Positions 24,548 to 34,805 of a DNA stretch of 50,827 bases are shown here, one piece after another. A program made the position numbers and the translations under genes. Origin of the DNA: Chlamydiota bacterium. GTDB taxonomy: Bacteria; Actinomycetota; Thermoleophilia; Solirubrobacterales; Solirubrobacteraceae. The stretch covers positions 1 to 50,827 of the forward strand of contig CAJCHW010000212.1 of NCBI GenBank assembly GCA_903970125.1, given 5' to 3'. Position 1 is the stretch's first letter. Every line of letters begins with the position of its first letter. The notes under the pieces were generated by a model, which searched no databases, was not told the origin of the DNA, and saw only the letters and a program-made list of their open reading frames with translations.

Positions 24548-26533
24548 TTAGGGCAGGTCTTTGCGCGGTGGGTCAGTCGCGTGCAGCTCAGCGGTGCCAC
24601 CGGCGAGCCCAGGCCGCGGCAGCGGCCGCGGCTCATCGCGCACGCGGCGGCGCAGTGGCGGCGGCGGCGCAGTGGGCAGGGCTTGTGCGGCGGGCTGCTC
24701 ATCGGGGCCGAACACCTCGTGCTCGGTCTTGCCCGCAAGCAGCGATTCAAACTCGGCCTTCTCGAGCGTCTCGCGCTTGACGAGGATCTCCGACATCGTG
24801 TCCAGGCTGTGGCGATGCTCGGAGAGAATGTCCCTAGCGCGCTGATGCGCGTCTTCGACGATGCGCCGGACCTCGTCATCGATCTGGCGGGCAATCTCAT
24901 TGGAGTAGTCCGGCTCGGTCGAGAACTCGCGCCCGAGGAACGGCTGGCTGTGATCGTGACCGAACACGCGTGGCCCCAAGCGCTCGCTCATGCCAAAGCG
25001 CATGACCATCTGCTTGGCCGTCGCAGTCACCTTCTCAAGGTCGTTGGAGGCCCCCGTGGTGACCTCTCCAAACACGATCTCCTCGGCAGCGCGTCCGCCC
25101 AGGGTCATCGCCATGGTGTCGTTGAGCTCAGCCCGCGTGGTCAGAAAGCGATCTTCGGAGGGCAGCGAGATCGTGTACCCCAGCGCCTGCCCGCGAGAGA
25201 TCACGGAGATCTTGTGCACTGGATCGGCGTGCTCGAGGTAGTGACCAACGATTGCGTGACCCATCTCGTGAAAGGCCGTGACCGCACGCTCCTTCTCGCT
25301 CATCACCCGCGTCTTTCGCTCCGGGCCTGCGATCACGCGCAGGATGCCCTCCTCGAGCTCGTTCTGGGTGATCTCGCGCTTGCCTATGCGCGCCGCCAGC
25401 AGCGCCGCCTCGTTGATCAGGTTTGAAAGGTCGGCACCCGTGAACCCAGGCGTCTGGCCCGCGAGTGCATCGATGTCTATCTCGCGCGCCAGCGGCTTGC
25501 CACGCGTATGGACCTCGAGGATCTTGATGCGACCCTTGCGGTCCGGGCGATCGACCGCGATCTGCCGGTCAAAGCGGCCGGGACGAAGCAGTGCGGGATC
25601 GAGGATGTCCGGCCTGTTGGTGGCCGCGATCATGATGATGTTGTCCTTGGCCTCAAAGCCATCCATCTCGACCAGAAGCTGATTGAGCGTCTGCTCGCGC
25701 TCGTCGTGTCCGCCGCCGAGGCCGGCACCGCGATGGCGACCCACCGCGTCGATCTCGTCCATAAAGATGATGCACGGCGAGTTCTGCTTGGCCTGCTCGA
25801 ACAGATCGCGCACGCGCGATGCGCCGACGCCAACGAACATCTCGACAAAGTCCGAGCCTGAGATCGAGAAGAACGGCACCCCCGCCTCGCCGGCCACAGC
25901 GCGCGCAAGCAGCGTCTTGCCGGTGCCCGGCGGCCCGTACAGAAGCACGCCCGTGGGAATGCGCGCACCGAGCGCCTGGAACTTCTTGGGGTTCTCAAGG
26001 AACTCCTTGATCTCATGCAGCTCCTCGACCGCCTCATCGACGCCTGCGACGTCGCGAAAAGTGATCTTGGGCGAGTCAGCCGAGAGTCTCTTGGCGCGCG
26101 ACTTGCCAAACGACATGACCTTCGCGCCGCCACCCTGAACCTGGTTCATGATGAACAGCCAGAAGCCCAGGAAGAGCAGCACGGGCAGGGCATAGCCGAG
26201 CACCTCGAGCAACACGCTGCTCTTGTCGGTCTCGACGTTGAAGCGGACGTCGTACGTGTTGAGCTCTGTTTCGAGCTTGGGCAGCAGCGGGTCCACGTAG
26301 CCGACTTCGTAGCTCTTGCCGTTCTTCAACGCGACCGCGATGACCGTGCCAGACGGCTTGATGTCCACCGATTTGACCTCCCCCTTGGGGATTTCTTCGG
26401 TGACAAGCGTCTTGTACGTATACGGCGACGGCGTGCTGCGGATGATCAGCTTCGACGCAAAAAACGCCAGCAGGATCACGATCAGGATCGGAAACAGGGC
26501 GTTGCGGAAACGGCTCATTGGAGGTCTTGACAT
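24548..26533 (-). CDS. ftsH: ATP-dependent zinc metalloprotease FtsH
   Basis: This 661-residue membrane-anchored AAA+ protease degrades misfolded membrane proteins and regulators. Two membrane segments flank an extracytoplasmic domain (about residues 11-28 and 112-132). The AAA domain has Walker A GPPGTGKT near 202, Walker [12 protein letters not shown] and the second region of homology. The peptidase zinc site HEMGH is near residue 421. Two in-frame ATGs (26533 and 26518) precede the first membrane segment, neither with a clear ribosome-binding site. The C-terminus ends in a Pro/Arg-rich tail. hpt lies 160 bases upstream, folP 51 bases downstream. Confidence 0.97.
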   Translation of the reverse strand: MSRPPMSRFRNALFPILIVILLAFFASKLIIRSTPSPYTYKTLVTEEIPKGEVKSVDIKPSGTVIAVALKNGKSYEVGYVDPLLPKLETELNTYDVRFNVETDKSSVLLEVLGYALPVLLFLGFWLFIMNQVQGGGAKVMSFGKSRAKRLSADSPKITFRDVAGVDEAVEELHEIKEFLENPKKFQALGARIPTGVLLYGPPGTGKTLLARAVAGEAGVPFFSISGSDFVEMFVGVGASRVRDLFEQAKQNSPCIIFMDEIDAVGRHRGAGLGGGHDEREQTLNQLLVEMDGFEAKDNIIMIAATNRPDILDPALLRPGRFDRQIAVDRPDRKGRIKILEVHTRGKPLAREIDIDALAGQTPGFTGADLSNLINEAALLAARIGKREITQNELEEGILRVIAGPERKTRVMSEKERAVTAFHEMGHAIVGHYLEHADPVHKISVISRGQALGYTISLPSEDRFLTTRAELNDTMAMTLGGRAAEEIVFGEVTTGASNDLEKVTATAKQMVMRFGMSERLGPRVFGHDHSQPFLGREFSTEPDYSNEIARQIDDEVRRIVEDAHQRARDILSEHRHSLDTMSEILVKRETLEKAEFESLLAGKTEHEVFGPDEQPAAQALPTAPPPPLRRRVRDEPRPLPRPGLAGGTAELHATDPPRKDLP

Positions 26534-26693
26534 TGGGAGCGATTGGTTCGGTGCCGATCAGCTTTGGACGGGCCGACCGCCGTGGTCGACACGTCGCCGC
26601 AAATCTCATCGGCGTCAAGTGCCATCGGCAACTACTGAAGCTTTCAGCAGCCTACCACGGGGTCATCGACAGTTCGGCTGCTTTTGGGGGCCC

Positions 26694-27283
26694 TCAACGC
26701 TCCAACGCGGCCACGAATGGAAGGTTGCGGTGACGCTCGCCCAGGTCGAGTCCATAGCCCACCACGAACTCGTCAGGAATCTCAAAACCGACGTAGCGAA
26801 TGGGCAAATCGACCTCACGCCGTGCGGGCTTGGTGAGCAGCGCGCACACGCCCAGCGTCTGCGGCCCGCGCCAACCGAGGTTGCGCAAGAGATATTGCAG
26901 CGTCAACCCGGAGTCCACGATGTCCTCCACGATCAACACGTGGCGGCCCTCGATGGCGGCGTCGAGGTCCTTGAGGATCCGCACGACCCCCGAGGAGTCC
27001 GTGGCAGAGCCATATGACGCCACCGCCATAAAGTCGACCTCCACGGGGATGTCGATTGCGCGCATGAGATCGGCCAAAAAGAACAGCGCGCCCTTGAGCA
27101 CGCCCACCAGCAGCAGCGACTCGCCGTCGGGATAGTCGCCGGAGATCTCCGCCCCCAACTCCTCTACACGGCGTCGCAACTGCTCGGAGGTGACCACGAC
27201 ATCGCCGATCCCCGCCGGTGTCTGCTGGGCTTGGCCGTCGGCGGCGCTGCCATCTGCCGCGCCTGGCGGGGTGTCAACGGCGC

Positions 27284-27287
<4 letters not shown>
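26694..27287 (-). CDS. hpt: Hypoxanthine phosphoribosyltransferase
   Basis: This 197-residue enzyme salvages hypoxanthine (and usually guanine) with PRPP. The PRPP-binding VLIVEDIVDSGLTL is near residue 116, VGVLKGALFFLADL supplies the first loop, and VGYGLDLGERHRNLP the C-terminal signature. The GTG at 27287 overlaps the tilS stop by four bases (GTGA). A Gly/Ala/Gln-rich 25-residue lead precedes the domain. The tilS-hpt-ftsH order is shared with Bacillus and with mycobacteria. Confidence 0.95.
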
Positions 27288-28420
<1,133 letters not shown>

Positions 28421-28422
28421 CG

Positions 28423-29004
28423 TCAGCCCTTGGGTTTGGCCGCGGCGCGCGTCGGAGTCTTGCTCGCAGTAGCGCGTGCAGTGCCACTTGAGGACAGCGA
28501 CTTGCGCAGCGCGCCAAGCTCGTCGCCAACCGCTGCGAGACGGACCTCGATGCCCTCAAGGCGGGCTTCAATGCCGGAGCCCTGCCCAACTGAGCGGCCA
28601 AGGCCCTGCAACCCATCCTCAACGCCCTCCAGGCGTTGGGAGACCGAGCGCAGCCTGCGGGTGAGACGTTCGATGTCCGCAGCGGAGGGCAGGTTCAATG
28701 CCCCCATGGCCAGCTCCTGGGCCTGGGCCGCCTTCTCACGCGCCCCCCAAGCGCGGCCGAGCGCGCCCGTCACGAGCGGGTTTTCCAACAGCTCCGAAAG
28801 CGCCCGCCCGAGCACGTCCTGCGTTGCCCCCGAGTGCTCGCCGCCAGGGGCAGGGAGCGGGTCCGCCGGCTCCTGTGAGCCGGCGTGCGATCCATGGGTG
28901 GTGCCTTGGCGGCTGGTGCGCCTGGGCCGGTCGCTGCTGTTGGGTGAGTCGGACAGCTGGGGCTCCTTGAAGTTATGAGGACTACCAACAAGGATACGTT
29001 GCAC
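28423..29004 (-). CDS. Hypothetical protein with predicted coiled coil
   Basis: I do not recognise a family. The first 60 residues are polar and low in complexity. From about residue 65 (VLGRALSELLENPLV) the protein becomes helical, and ADIERLTRRLRSVSQRLEG with LEGIEVRLAAVGDEL suggests a coiled coil, followed by a Lys/Ala-rich tail. Coordinates give the longest frame from the GTG at 29004. A well-spaced AAGGAG (28963-28968) instead points to a CTG codon at 28956 as a possible start, and a -10-like box at 28991-28996 would make the GTG too early. The gene is two bases from tilS and so probably heads the tilS-hpt unit. Confidence 0.6.
   Translation of the reverse strand: MQRILVGSPHNFKEPQLSDSPNSSDRPRRTSRQGTTHGSHAGSQEPADPLPAPGGEHSGATQDVLGRALSELLENPLVTGALGRAWGAREKAAQAQELAMGALNLPSAADIERLTRRLRSVSQRLEGVEDGLQGLGRSVGQGSGIEARLEGIEVRLAAVGDELGALRKSLSSSGTARATASKTPTRAAAKPKG
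28991..29000. promoter_or_regulatory. Candidate bidirectional promoter with overlapping -10 boxes
   Basis: AGGATACGTT contains TACGTT (28995-29000) reading rightwards, six bases before the GTG at 29007, and TATCCT (28996-28991) reading leftwards towards the hypothetical/tilS unit. Both fit TANNNT and share two bases. Divergent transcription from one symmetric core is therefore plausible. No clear -35 boxes are visible. Confidence 0.35.
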
Positions 29005-29006
29005 TT

Positions 29007-29936
29007 GTGTCCGAGCGGCTATTCGTGTGTGTGCAAGTCGAAACGATCTCTGCGCTCAGCGTGCAAGACGGCCGCTACGTGCTGCGCGAGCGACCCGGAG
29101 CCCCGCCCGACCACGTGCTCGTGCTGGCAACCAAGCGCAGTCGCGACGACCGCCCGGAGGCCACGGTCGCAACCGTGATCGATCCCGTCTCGCTGACCGC
29201 CAGAAGCCAGGCACAGCGTTGGCTCTCAGAGCTTGATGTAGAGCGCGAGACCGCGCTCGCCCTCGCGGTTCTGGACCGAGTGCGCGCTGCCCACCGGATA
29301 GCCACCGCTGACCCGGACGTGCACGCGCTCTGGCCCGCGCACACGCTCGCAGTGCGCGCCGGCTGGGGAACCGGTGCAAACGTGGCCGACGGCCGCTTTG
29401 ACGAACAACGCGAGCTGCCTCGCGATGCGCTACATGCCAAGCAGGGCAGCGCAAGGCGGCTGCTGCGCAAAGCGCTTCCGACGACGCGCGCGCGCCGTGG
29501 CGCACTGCGCGCCGACGAACGGTTCGCGGCGCTCATTGGCGGACGCACACGGGCGCTTTTATGTGAGGAGCTCGCGCTGCGCGCCCGGCACGACCTCGAC
29601 CGCGGCGACCTGCGGCTCGCAGCACTCGAGCTGGAGCGGGCGTACGCGGCGGCCCTGGTGGAGCTCTCAGCCGAGCAAGCAGCAGTTCTGTCTGAGCGTC
29701 TCGCCGAGTTGCACACACTCAACGACAGCGTGCGTGCAGCCTCCGCATCCGCGCTCGCGCCCGAGGGGTCCGGTCCGGTGCCTGGTCCCGGGTCCGGTCC
29801 CGAGTCCGGTTCCGCGCCCGGCTGGATCGATTCGCTGCCCAATCAGGAAGTGATCGACGTGATCACCCATGCCCTGGGACGCCTGGAAGCTGCGCTGCGG
29901 GCACGGGTGGCCGCAGGGGCCTATGGTGCGGGGTAG
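29007..29936 (+). CDS. Hypothetical protein
   Basis: This 309-residue protein matches no family I can name. It begins with a beta-rich part (LFVCVQVETISALSVQDGRYVLRERPG). A helical, Arg/Glu/Ala-rich middle follows (about residues 65-250) with LRADERFAALIGGRT and ELALRARHDLDRGDLRLAALELE. A Pro/Gly/Ser repeat (GPVPGPGSGPESGS) comes next, and the last segment is helical (NQEVIDVITHALGRLEAAL). No signal peptide or membrane segment is seen. The GTG is six bases past a TACGTT box. Its stop codon overlaps by one base the GTG of the aldo/keto reductase-like gene, so the two are likely co-translated. Confidence 0.7.
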   Translation: MSERLFVCVQVETISALSVQDGRYVLRERPGAPPDHVLVLATKRSRDDRPEATVATVIDPVSLTARSQAQRWLSELDVERETALALAVLDRVRAAHRIATADPDVHALWPAHTLAVRAGWGTGANVADGRFDEQRELPRDALHAKQGSARRLLRKALPTTRARRGALRADERFAALIGGRTRALLCEELALRARHDLDRGDLRLAALELERAYAAALVELSAEQAAVLSERLAELHTLNDSVRAASASALAPEGSGPVPGPGSGPESGSAPGWIDSLPNQEVIDVITHALGRLEAALRARVAAGAYGAG

Positions 29937-31066
29937 TGCAACCCACGACTACAGCCATCGGAACCTGGAGTGGTGGGCGCTTCATGCACTTCGGCGAGCC
30001 CATTGCCGAGCGGCGGCTGCAGGCGCTTTTGCGGCCCGGTGACGGCATCGACACGGTCATAACCGCTGACGTCTACGGGGCCGGTGAGGCCGACACCCTG
30101 CTGGGGCGTTCGCTGGCAGGCCTTGCGCGCGATAGCTACTGCCTGGTCGGTGCGATCGGCCACGACTTCTACGAGGGCGCCCGCGAAGGCGCGAAGGGCT
30201 ACCCCCGCTTCACCGACCCCACGCTGCGCACCGAGCACGATTACGCGGCTTACATCCGGGCCGCGACCGAGCGGAGCCTGGCACGGGTCGGGGTGGAGCA
30301 CTTCGATCTGTTGCTACTGCACAATCCCGACCGCACGGGCTACAGCAGTGAGGCCGTATGGGCCGGCATGCAGGCTATGCGCGATGCGGGTCTGGCGACA
30401 ATGCTTGGGGTTGCGCCCGGTCCCGCCAACGGTTTCACGCTGGATCTGATCGACTGCATCGAGCGTTTTGGTCGGCTGATCGACTGGGCGATGATCATCC
30501 TCAGCCCAATGGAGCCGTGGCCGGGCGAACTCGTGCTCGAAGCCGCCACGCGCCACGGGGTCAAGCTGATCACCCGCGTCGTGGACTACGGCGGGCTCTT
30601 CTACGACGACATCGGAGCGGGCCACGCTTTCGGCCGCCAAGACCACCGCGCGTTTCGCCCCGACGGCTGGGTCGAGGAGGGGCTGAGCAAGCTCGAACTG
30701 ATGCGCCCCTACGCCATCAGCCACGACATCTCAATGCTCCAGCTGGCGTGCTACTGGAACCTTGCCCATGATCCCGTTGCGTGCGTGGCGCCGACATTGC
30801 TGCAAGAGCACGGGCCCGACGCGCGCACAATCGAGGACAAGCGCTCAGAGCTTGCCGCCGTGGTGATGCCCAACCAGCTCACCGACGCCGAGGTGGCCGA
30901 GCTGGGTAGGATCGGCGACAACGTCGGGTGCATGGCGCTCAAGGGTGCAAGCAGCGAACACGACGGTCAGGCCAGAGCCGATCGCTGGGCCGTCAGCGAG
31001 GAGCTGAGGGCGCTGGCTGGCCGCTGGTCGATCGACCCCGAGCGCGATCTGGCCCGGTCGACCTAG
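29936..31066 (+). CDS. Aldo/keto reductase family protein, catalytic Lys apparently missing
   Basis: The 376-residue protein follows the aldo/keto reductase barrel: ITADVYGAGEADTLLGRSL (catalytic Asp and Tyr), FDLLLLHNPD (catalytic His), and a C-terminal ELRALAGRW. In the family a Thr-Lys pair follows the next strand. Here the aligned segment reads CLVGAIGHD, so the catalytic Lys seems replaced by Ala. An altered reaction, a non-enzymatic role or a displaced Lys are all possible. The GTG at 29936 overlaps the upstream stop by one base. A striking alternating purine/pyrimidine tract follows downstream. Confidence 0.82.
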   Translation: MQPTTTAIGTWSGGRFMHFGEPIAERRLQALLRPGDGIDTVITADVYGAGEADTLLGRSLAGLARDSYCLVGAIGHDFYEGAREGAKGYPRFTDPTLRTEHDYAAYIRAATERSLARVGVEHFDLLLLHNPDRTGYSSEAVWAGMQAMRDAGLATMLGVAPGPANGFTLDLIDCIERFGRLIDWAMIILSPMEPWPGELVLEAATRHGVKLITRVVDYGGLFYDDIGAGHAFGRQDHRAFRPDGWVEEGLSKLELMRPYAISHDISMLQLACYWNLAHDPVACVAPTLLQEHGPDARTIEDKRSELAAVVMPNQLTDAEVAELGRIGDNVGCMALKGASSEHDGQARADRWAVSEELRALAGRWSIDPERDLARST

Positions 31067-31127
31067 CCGGTCTCCCCGACCTCGCGCTGAGTACGAGCGG
31101 CTGTTGTCGGTGGCTTTATTTTCGATG

Positions 31128-31168
31128 GCATGCGCGCGCGCGTGTGCGCGCGTACGCACGCGCGCGCG
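31128..31168. repeat. 41-bp alternating purine/pyrimidine tract with hairpin potential
   Basis: Every base from 31128 to 31168 alternates purine and pyrimidine, mostly CG with some CA/TG and one TA step. This is the sequence class that most readily adopts left-handed Z-DNA. The flanks GCATG and CATGC (31128-31132, 31171-31175) allow a long hairpin. It lies between the convergent ends at 31066 and 31235. T-runs are on the wrong sides for a normal intrinsic terminator in either direction. Confidence 0.85.
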
Positions 31169-31234
31169 GCCATGCAAAAAAGCGACATGCCCACGGCGCT
31201 CGCTCCGTGGCTCGCTCCCGGCTGGTCCCGCTGG

Positions 31235-33244
31235 CTAGGACCCCGTGAAGTGCGGCTGGCGGCGGCCGAGGAAGGCCGCGATGCCCTCCTTGGCGTCGTC
31301 GCTCGCAAAGGCTGCACGGAAGGCGCCCTGCTCGGCCTCGATCGCCGCCTCGTCGCCAAGCGCCGAGAGGCCCTTGATCTGGCCCAGTGCAACCGGCGCC
31401 TGGCCGGCAAGCCTACGCGCCCACATAAGCGCCAGGTCAAAGAGCTCGTGATCGGCGACGACGTCGGTGAGGAGACCGACTTCGAGCGCCCTTTCGGCCG
31501 GGACGAGGTCCCCGATCAGGTTCATCTCGAGGCTTGCACCACGACCGACGAGGCGTGGTAGACGCACGGTGCCGCCGAACCCCGGGATGATCCCCAGCTT
31601 GATCTCGGGCTGTCCGAACACCGCCGAGCTGGCGGCCAGGCGGATGTCACACGCCATCGCAAGCTCGCATCCGCCCCCGAACGCCAGGCCGTTGACGGCG
31701 GCGATCGTGGCGATCCCAGCTGCTCCCAGTTCCGAGAACAGTTGATGTGCTGACTTGATCAGCTTTTCCCCGGCGGCCTCCTCCATCGACGTGAACGCCT
31801 TGATGTCGGCGCCGGCGCTGAACAGGAACGGGTTGGCCGAGGCGATCACAAGCGCACGCACGGGCTCGGCGGCGTTCTTGACAGCCTCCCAGACCTTGCC
31901 CAGGTCCTCGATCACCTGCGGCGAGATCGAGTTCATTTGGCCGTTTGCCAGCCAGGCGATCGCCACGCCCCCATCGCCCGTCTGCAACTTGACAGTCTCA
32001 GCGGGCTGCTCTGCGTCGGCCTGCGGGTAGGCGTAGAAGCCCTGGCCAGTGCTTGCGCCCAGCCGTCCGCCGGCCACCAGCCGGCGCAGAATCACAGGCG
32101 GCGCAAAGCGGTCGCCGTAGCGCTCCTGTGCAGCCTCCAAGCGCGCGAGCAGCTTGTCCAGGCCTTCGGCGTCGGCCTTCACAAAGGGCGGCATCAGGCC
32201 GCGACGCGGATCGAGCCCAGCGCCGGCCATCATCCCGAAGTCGATGTCACGGTGGGTCGCCACGCGCTCCTGCAAGACCAGGCAGGCCTCGACAAAGGTC
32301 TTCAGCGTCAGCAGCTCGACGAGCTCTGGCACGTCGGGCTCGGCGTCGCCCACGACGTTGGGCTCCCCTGTCGGCGAGTAGGTGCCGTCGCCTGCCGTCT
32401 TGGCTCCAAGCTTGCCCTGGGCGACAAGGTCGGTCAGGGCCTTTGAGACGTAGAACCGCTCGGGACCGTAGGACTCGAACATGTGCTCGGCAACGTGCAG
32501 CACCGTGTCGAGACCGAGCAGATTCACGAGCACATACGGACCGACTGGAACCACCCCCGCGGCGCCCACGCCCTCGTCGAGCGCCTTCACCGAGAGACCC
32601 TTCTCCTCCTGCTCGCGGAAGACCTCGGAGATCCCCGCCATGAGGATGCGGTTGACCACAAAGCCAGGGGTGTCCAGGCAGGCGATCGGCTGTTTGCGGA
32701 TCGCCTGGGCGAACGCGAGCGCCGCAGCGACCGTGTCCGCCGAGGTCTCATCGCCCTCGACGACCTCGATCAGGGGCATCAGCGAGGCGGGGTAGAAGTA
32801 GTGGAAGCCGACGACCTTCTCGGGCCGCAAGGTGGCTTCGCCGATCTCGGTGATCGACAGCCCGGACGTGTTCGACGCGAGGATCGCGTGCGACGGGGTG
32901 CAAGCGTCAAGCTCCGCGAACACAGCCTGTTTGATGGGCATACGCTCGGGCACCGCCTCGATCACGAAGTCCACGTCGCCGAATCCGTCATACGCGGTCG
33001 TGCCATGGATGCGATCGACCACCTCTGCGACGGCGGCTGCGCCCTGCTCCTCGGTGAGCTTGCCCTTCTTGACGAGGCGGCCGATCTGACCCTCGGTGAC
33101 CGAGCGCGCCTCCTTGATCCCTGCTGCCACCAGCTCATCGCTGATGTCCTTCAGAACGACGGGGATGCCTGCGGCGGCGATCGTCTGGGCGATCTGGCCG
33201 CCCATGGTGCCTGCGCCTACGACAGCGGCTTTGAACACGAACAT
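31235..33244 (-). CDS. Fused 3-hydroxyacyl-CoA dehydrogenase / enoyl-CoA hydratase
   Basis: This 669-residue protein carries two beta-oxidation activities. The N-terminal dehydrogenase (about 1-400) has VVGAGTMGGQIAQ for NAD, ILASNTSGLSITEI, and VVGFHYFYPASLMPLIEV with the catalytic His. The C-terminal hydratase (about 415-665) has FSAGADIKAF, NGLAFGGGCELAMACD and GQPEIKLGIIPGFGG, which supply both catalytic Glu residues. The order HAD then ECH is the reverse of FadB/FadJ and resembles Bacillus FadN and archaeal hydroxybutyryl-CoA fusions. The acyl-CoA dehydrogenase gene lies 82 bases upstream on the same strand. Confidence 0.93.
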   Translation of the reverse strand: MFVFKAAVVGAGTMGGQIAQTIAAAGIPVVLKDISDELVAAGIKEARSVTEGQIGRLVKKGKLTEEQGAAAVAEVVDRIHGTTAYDGFGDVDFVIEAVPERMPIKQAVFAELDACTPSHAILASNTSGLSITEIGEATLRPEKVVGFHYFYPASLMPLIEVVEGDETSADTVAAALAFAQAIRKQPIACLDTPGFVVNRILMAGISEVFREQEEKGLSVKALDEGVGAAGVVPVGPYVLVNLLGLDTVLHVAEHMFESYGPERFYVSKALTDLVAQGKLGAKTAGDGTYSPTGEPNVVGDAEPDVPELVELLTLKTFVEACLVLQERVATHRDIDFGMMAGAGLDPRRGLMPPFVKADAEGLDKLLARLEAAQERYGDRFAPPVILRRLVAGGRLGASTGQGFYAYPQADAEQPAETVKLQTGDGGVAIAWLANGQMNSISPQVIEDLGKVWEAVKNAAEPVRALVIASANPFLFSAGADIKAFTSMEEAAGEKLIKSAHQLFSELGAAGIATIAAVNGLAFGGGCELAMACDIRLAASSAVFGQPEIKLGIIPGFGGTVRLPRLVGRGASLEMNLIGDLVPAERALEVGLLTDVVADHELFDLALMWARRLAGQAPVALGQIKGLSALGDEAAIEAEQGAFRAAFASDDAKEGIAAFLGRRQPHFTGS

Positions 33245-33326
33245 GAGCTCTCCTGGGGTGTTGATCGTTTTAGGGCCCGCGCAGGCCGAGACGATGAGGC
33301 CGCGTCCCGTAGCGCTCGGGCTGCTG

Positions 33327-34565
33327 CTAGTTGGCTGCCGCCGGCTCCGCCTGGGGCTCGGCCCCGTTTGAGGACGTTGGCGCCGCGCTGTCGCCGTTGG
33401 ACGACCCCGGCTCGCTTGAGGGCCGCCGCGGCAAAAGTGTTTCGCGAGCGATCACGAGCCGCTGAATCTGTGAGGTCCCCTCGTACAGCTGCATGATCTT
33501 GGCATCGCGGAAGAGCTTCTCGACGGGGTACTCCTTGATGAAGCCATAGCCGCCATAGATCTGCACAGCGTCGGTTGCGATCTTCATCGCGGCGTCGGCT
33601 GCGAAGCGCTTGGCGTGCGAGGAGACGATCGTGTTGTCCTTGCCCTGGTCGAGCAGCACCGCAGCCTTCCAGGCGAGCAAGCGCGCGGCCTCGACTTCGG
33701 TGGCCATGTCGGCGATCATGAACTGGATCCCCTGGTGCATCGCGATGGGGACCCCGAACTGCACGCGTTCCTTGGAGTATTCGATCGCGAACTCCATCGC
33801 GGCGCGGGCGATGCCAACGGCCATTGCTGCCACGCCCGGACGTGTGCGATCGAGCGTCGTCATGGCCAGCTTGAAGCCTTGGTTTTCCTGGCCAATCAGA
33901 TGGTCAGCGGGGATCTCGACGTCGTTGAACGAGATCGCTGCGGTGTTGGAGGCGCGCTGGCCGAGCTTGTCCTCCTTCTTGTCCACGGTCACGCCGGCGT
34001 CGCGGGGCACAACGAAGGCCGAGATGCCGCGACGCCCCGCCTCCTTGTCGGTCTTGGCATAGACGGTGTACCAGTTGGCGTAGCCGCCGTTGGTGATGAA
34101 CACCTTGGAGCCATTGATCACGTACTTGTCGCCCTTCTTGACCGCAGTGGTGCGCATGCTCGCAACGTCGGAGCCCGCGTCGGGCTCGGTCAGGCAGAAG
34201 GAGCACAGCAGGGGTGCCTCGACCAGCCGGCCCAGGTACTCCTTCTTGAGGGCCTCGGAGCCCGCGAGCACCAGCGGCCCGTAAGCCAGGCTGTTGCAGC
34301 CAAGTGTGGTCTGGATGCCCGAGCAACCCCAGGAGAGCTCCTCCTCGATCTGAATGCCCGACAGCGAGTCCACGCGGGTGCCGCCGTAGGCCTCGGGGAT
34401 GTAGTAGTTCATCAGCCCCAGCTCCCACGCCTTGTTGATGATCTCCTCGGGGAAGGTGCCGTGCTTGTCGTACTCCCAGGCGACAGGACGGATCTCCTTG
34501 ACCGCAAAGTCGTGCGCCAAGTCGCGCAGGTCCTGCTGCTCGGCTGAAAGCGTGAAATCGACCAT
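33327..34565 (-). CDS. Acyl-CoA dehydrogenase
   Basis: This 412-residue flavoprotein performs the first beta-oxidation step. CFCLTEPDAGSDVASM and YVINGSKVFITNGG are the two family signatures. The QIYGGYGF loop and LYEGTSQIQR contain the catalytic Glu region near residue 370. The ATG has CGAGGAGAAA upstream. The last 25 residues are a Ser/Pro/Ala-rich tail outside the domain. It precedes the HAD-ECH gene in the same direction, giving three consecutive activities. Short-chain versus branched-chain preference cannot be read with confidence. Confidence 0.94.
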   Translation of the reverse strand: MVDFTLSAEQQDLRDLAHDFAVKEIRPVAWEYDKHGTFPEEIINKAWELGLMNYYIPEAYGGTRVDSLSGIQIEEELSWGCSGIQTTLGCNSLAYGPLVLAGSEALKKEYLGRLVEAPLLCSFCLTEPDAGSDVASMRTTAVKKGDKYVINGSKVFITNGGYANWYTVYAKTDKEAGRRGISAFVVPRDAGVTVDKKEDKLGQRASNTAAISFNDVEIPADHLIGQENQGFKLAMTTLDRTRPGVAAMAVGIARAAMEFAIEYSKERVQFGVPIAMHQGIQFMIADMATEVEAARLLAWKAAVLLDQGKDNTIVSSHAKRFAADAAMKIATDAVQIYGGYGFIKEYPVEKLFRDAKIMQLYEGTSQIQRLVIARETLLPRRPSSEPGSSNGDSAAPTSSNGAEPQAEPAAAN

Positions 34566-34710
34566 TGTGTTTCTCCTCGGGGCTAGGGGCGCGGGGCCGT
34601 GTCGTAGGGCGCAGGGCGCGGAGCCGTGTTGGGGGCCGCGGTTTGGGCCCGCCTAGGTTCGCTTGACCGGGCGGTCGATCTTACCAATGCAACCGCGCCC
34701 GCGTGAGATC

Positions 34711-34752
34711 CCCGGCCACCGTGCGCGAGCGCCCGGCCACCGTGCGCGAGCA
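34711..34752. repeat. 21-bp tandem duplication in an intergenic region
   Basis: CCCGGCCACCGTGCGCGAGC followed by G or A occurs twice in a row (34711-34731, 34732-34752), with one mismatch at the last base. It lies in the 240-base gap between the divergent acyl-CoA dehydrogenase and small membrane protein genes. The rest of the gap holds GC-rich near-repeats (GGGCGCGGRGCCGTGT). Confidence 0.85.
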
Positions 34753-34792
34753 TTGGACCGCGGCTACCGCGACCAATCGACCGGTGCGCGCT

Positions 34793-34798
34793 TACAAT
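34793..34798 (+). promoter_or_regulatory. Candidate -10 box abutting the start at 34806
   Basis: TACAAT ends seven bases before the GTG at 34806, the spacing expected if transcription starts at the first codon. No good -35 box is seen and no ribosome-binding site fits between. Confidence 0.45.
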
Positions 34799-34805
34799 CG
34801 GTCGC

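Noticed and set aside
31120-31180. Bidirectional intrinsic terminator
   Set aside because: A strong hairpin is possible, but T-runs precede and A-runs follow the stem on the plus strand, the wrong arrangement for both directions.
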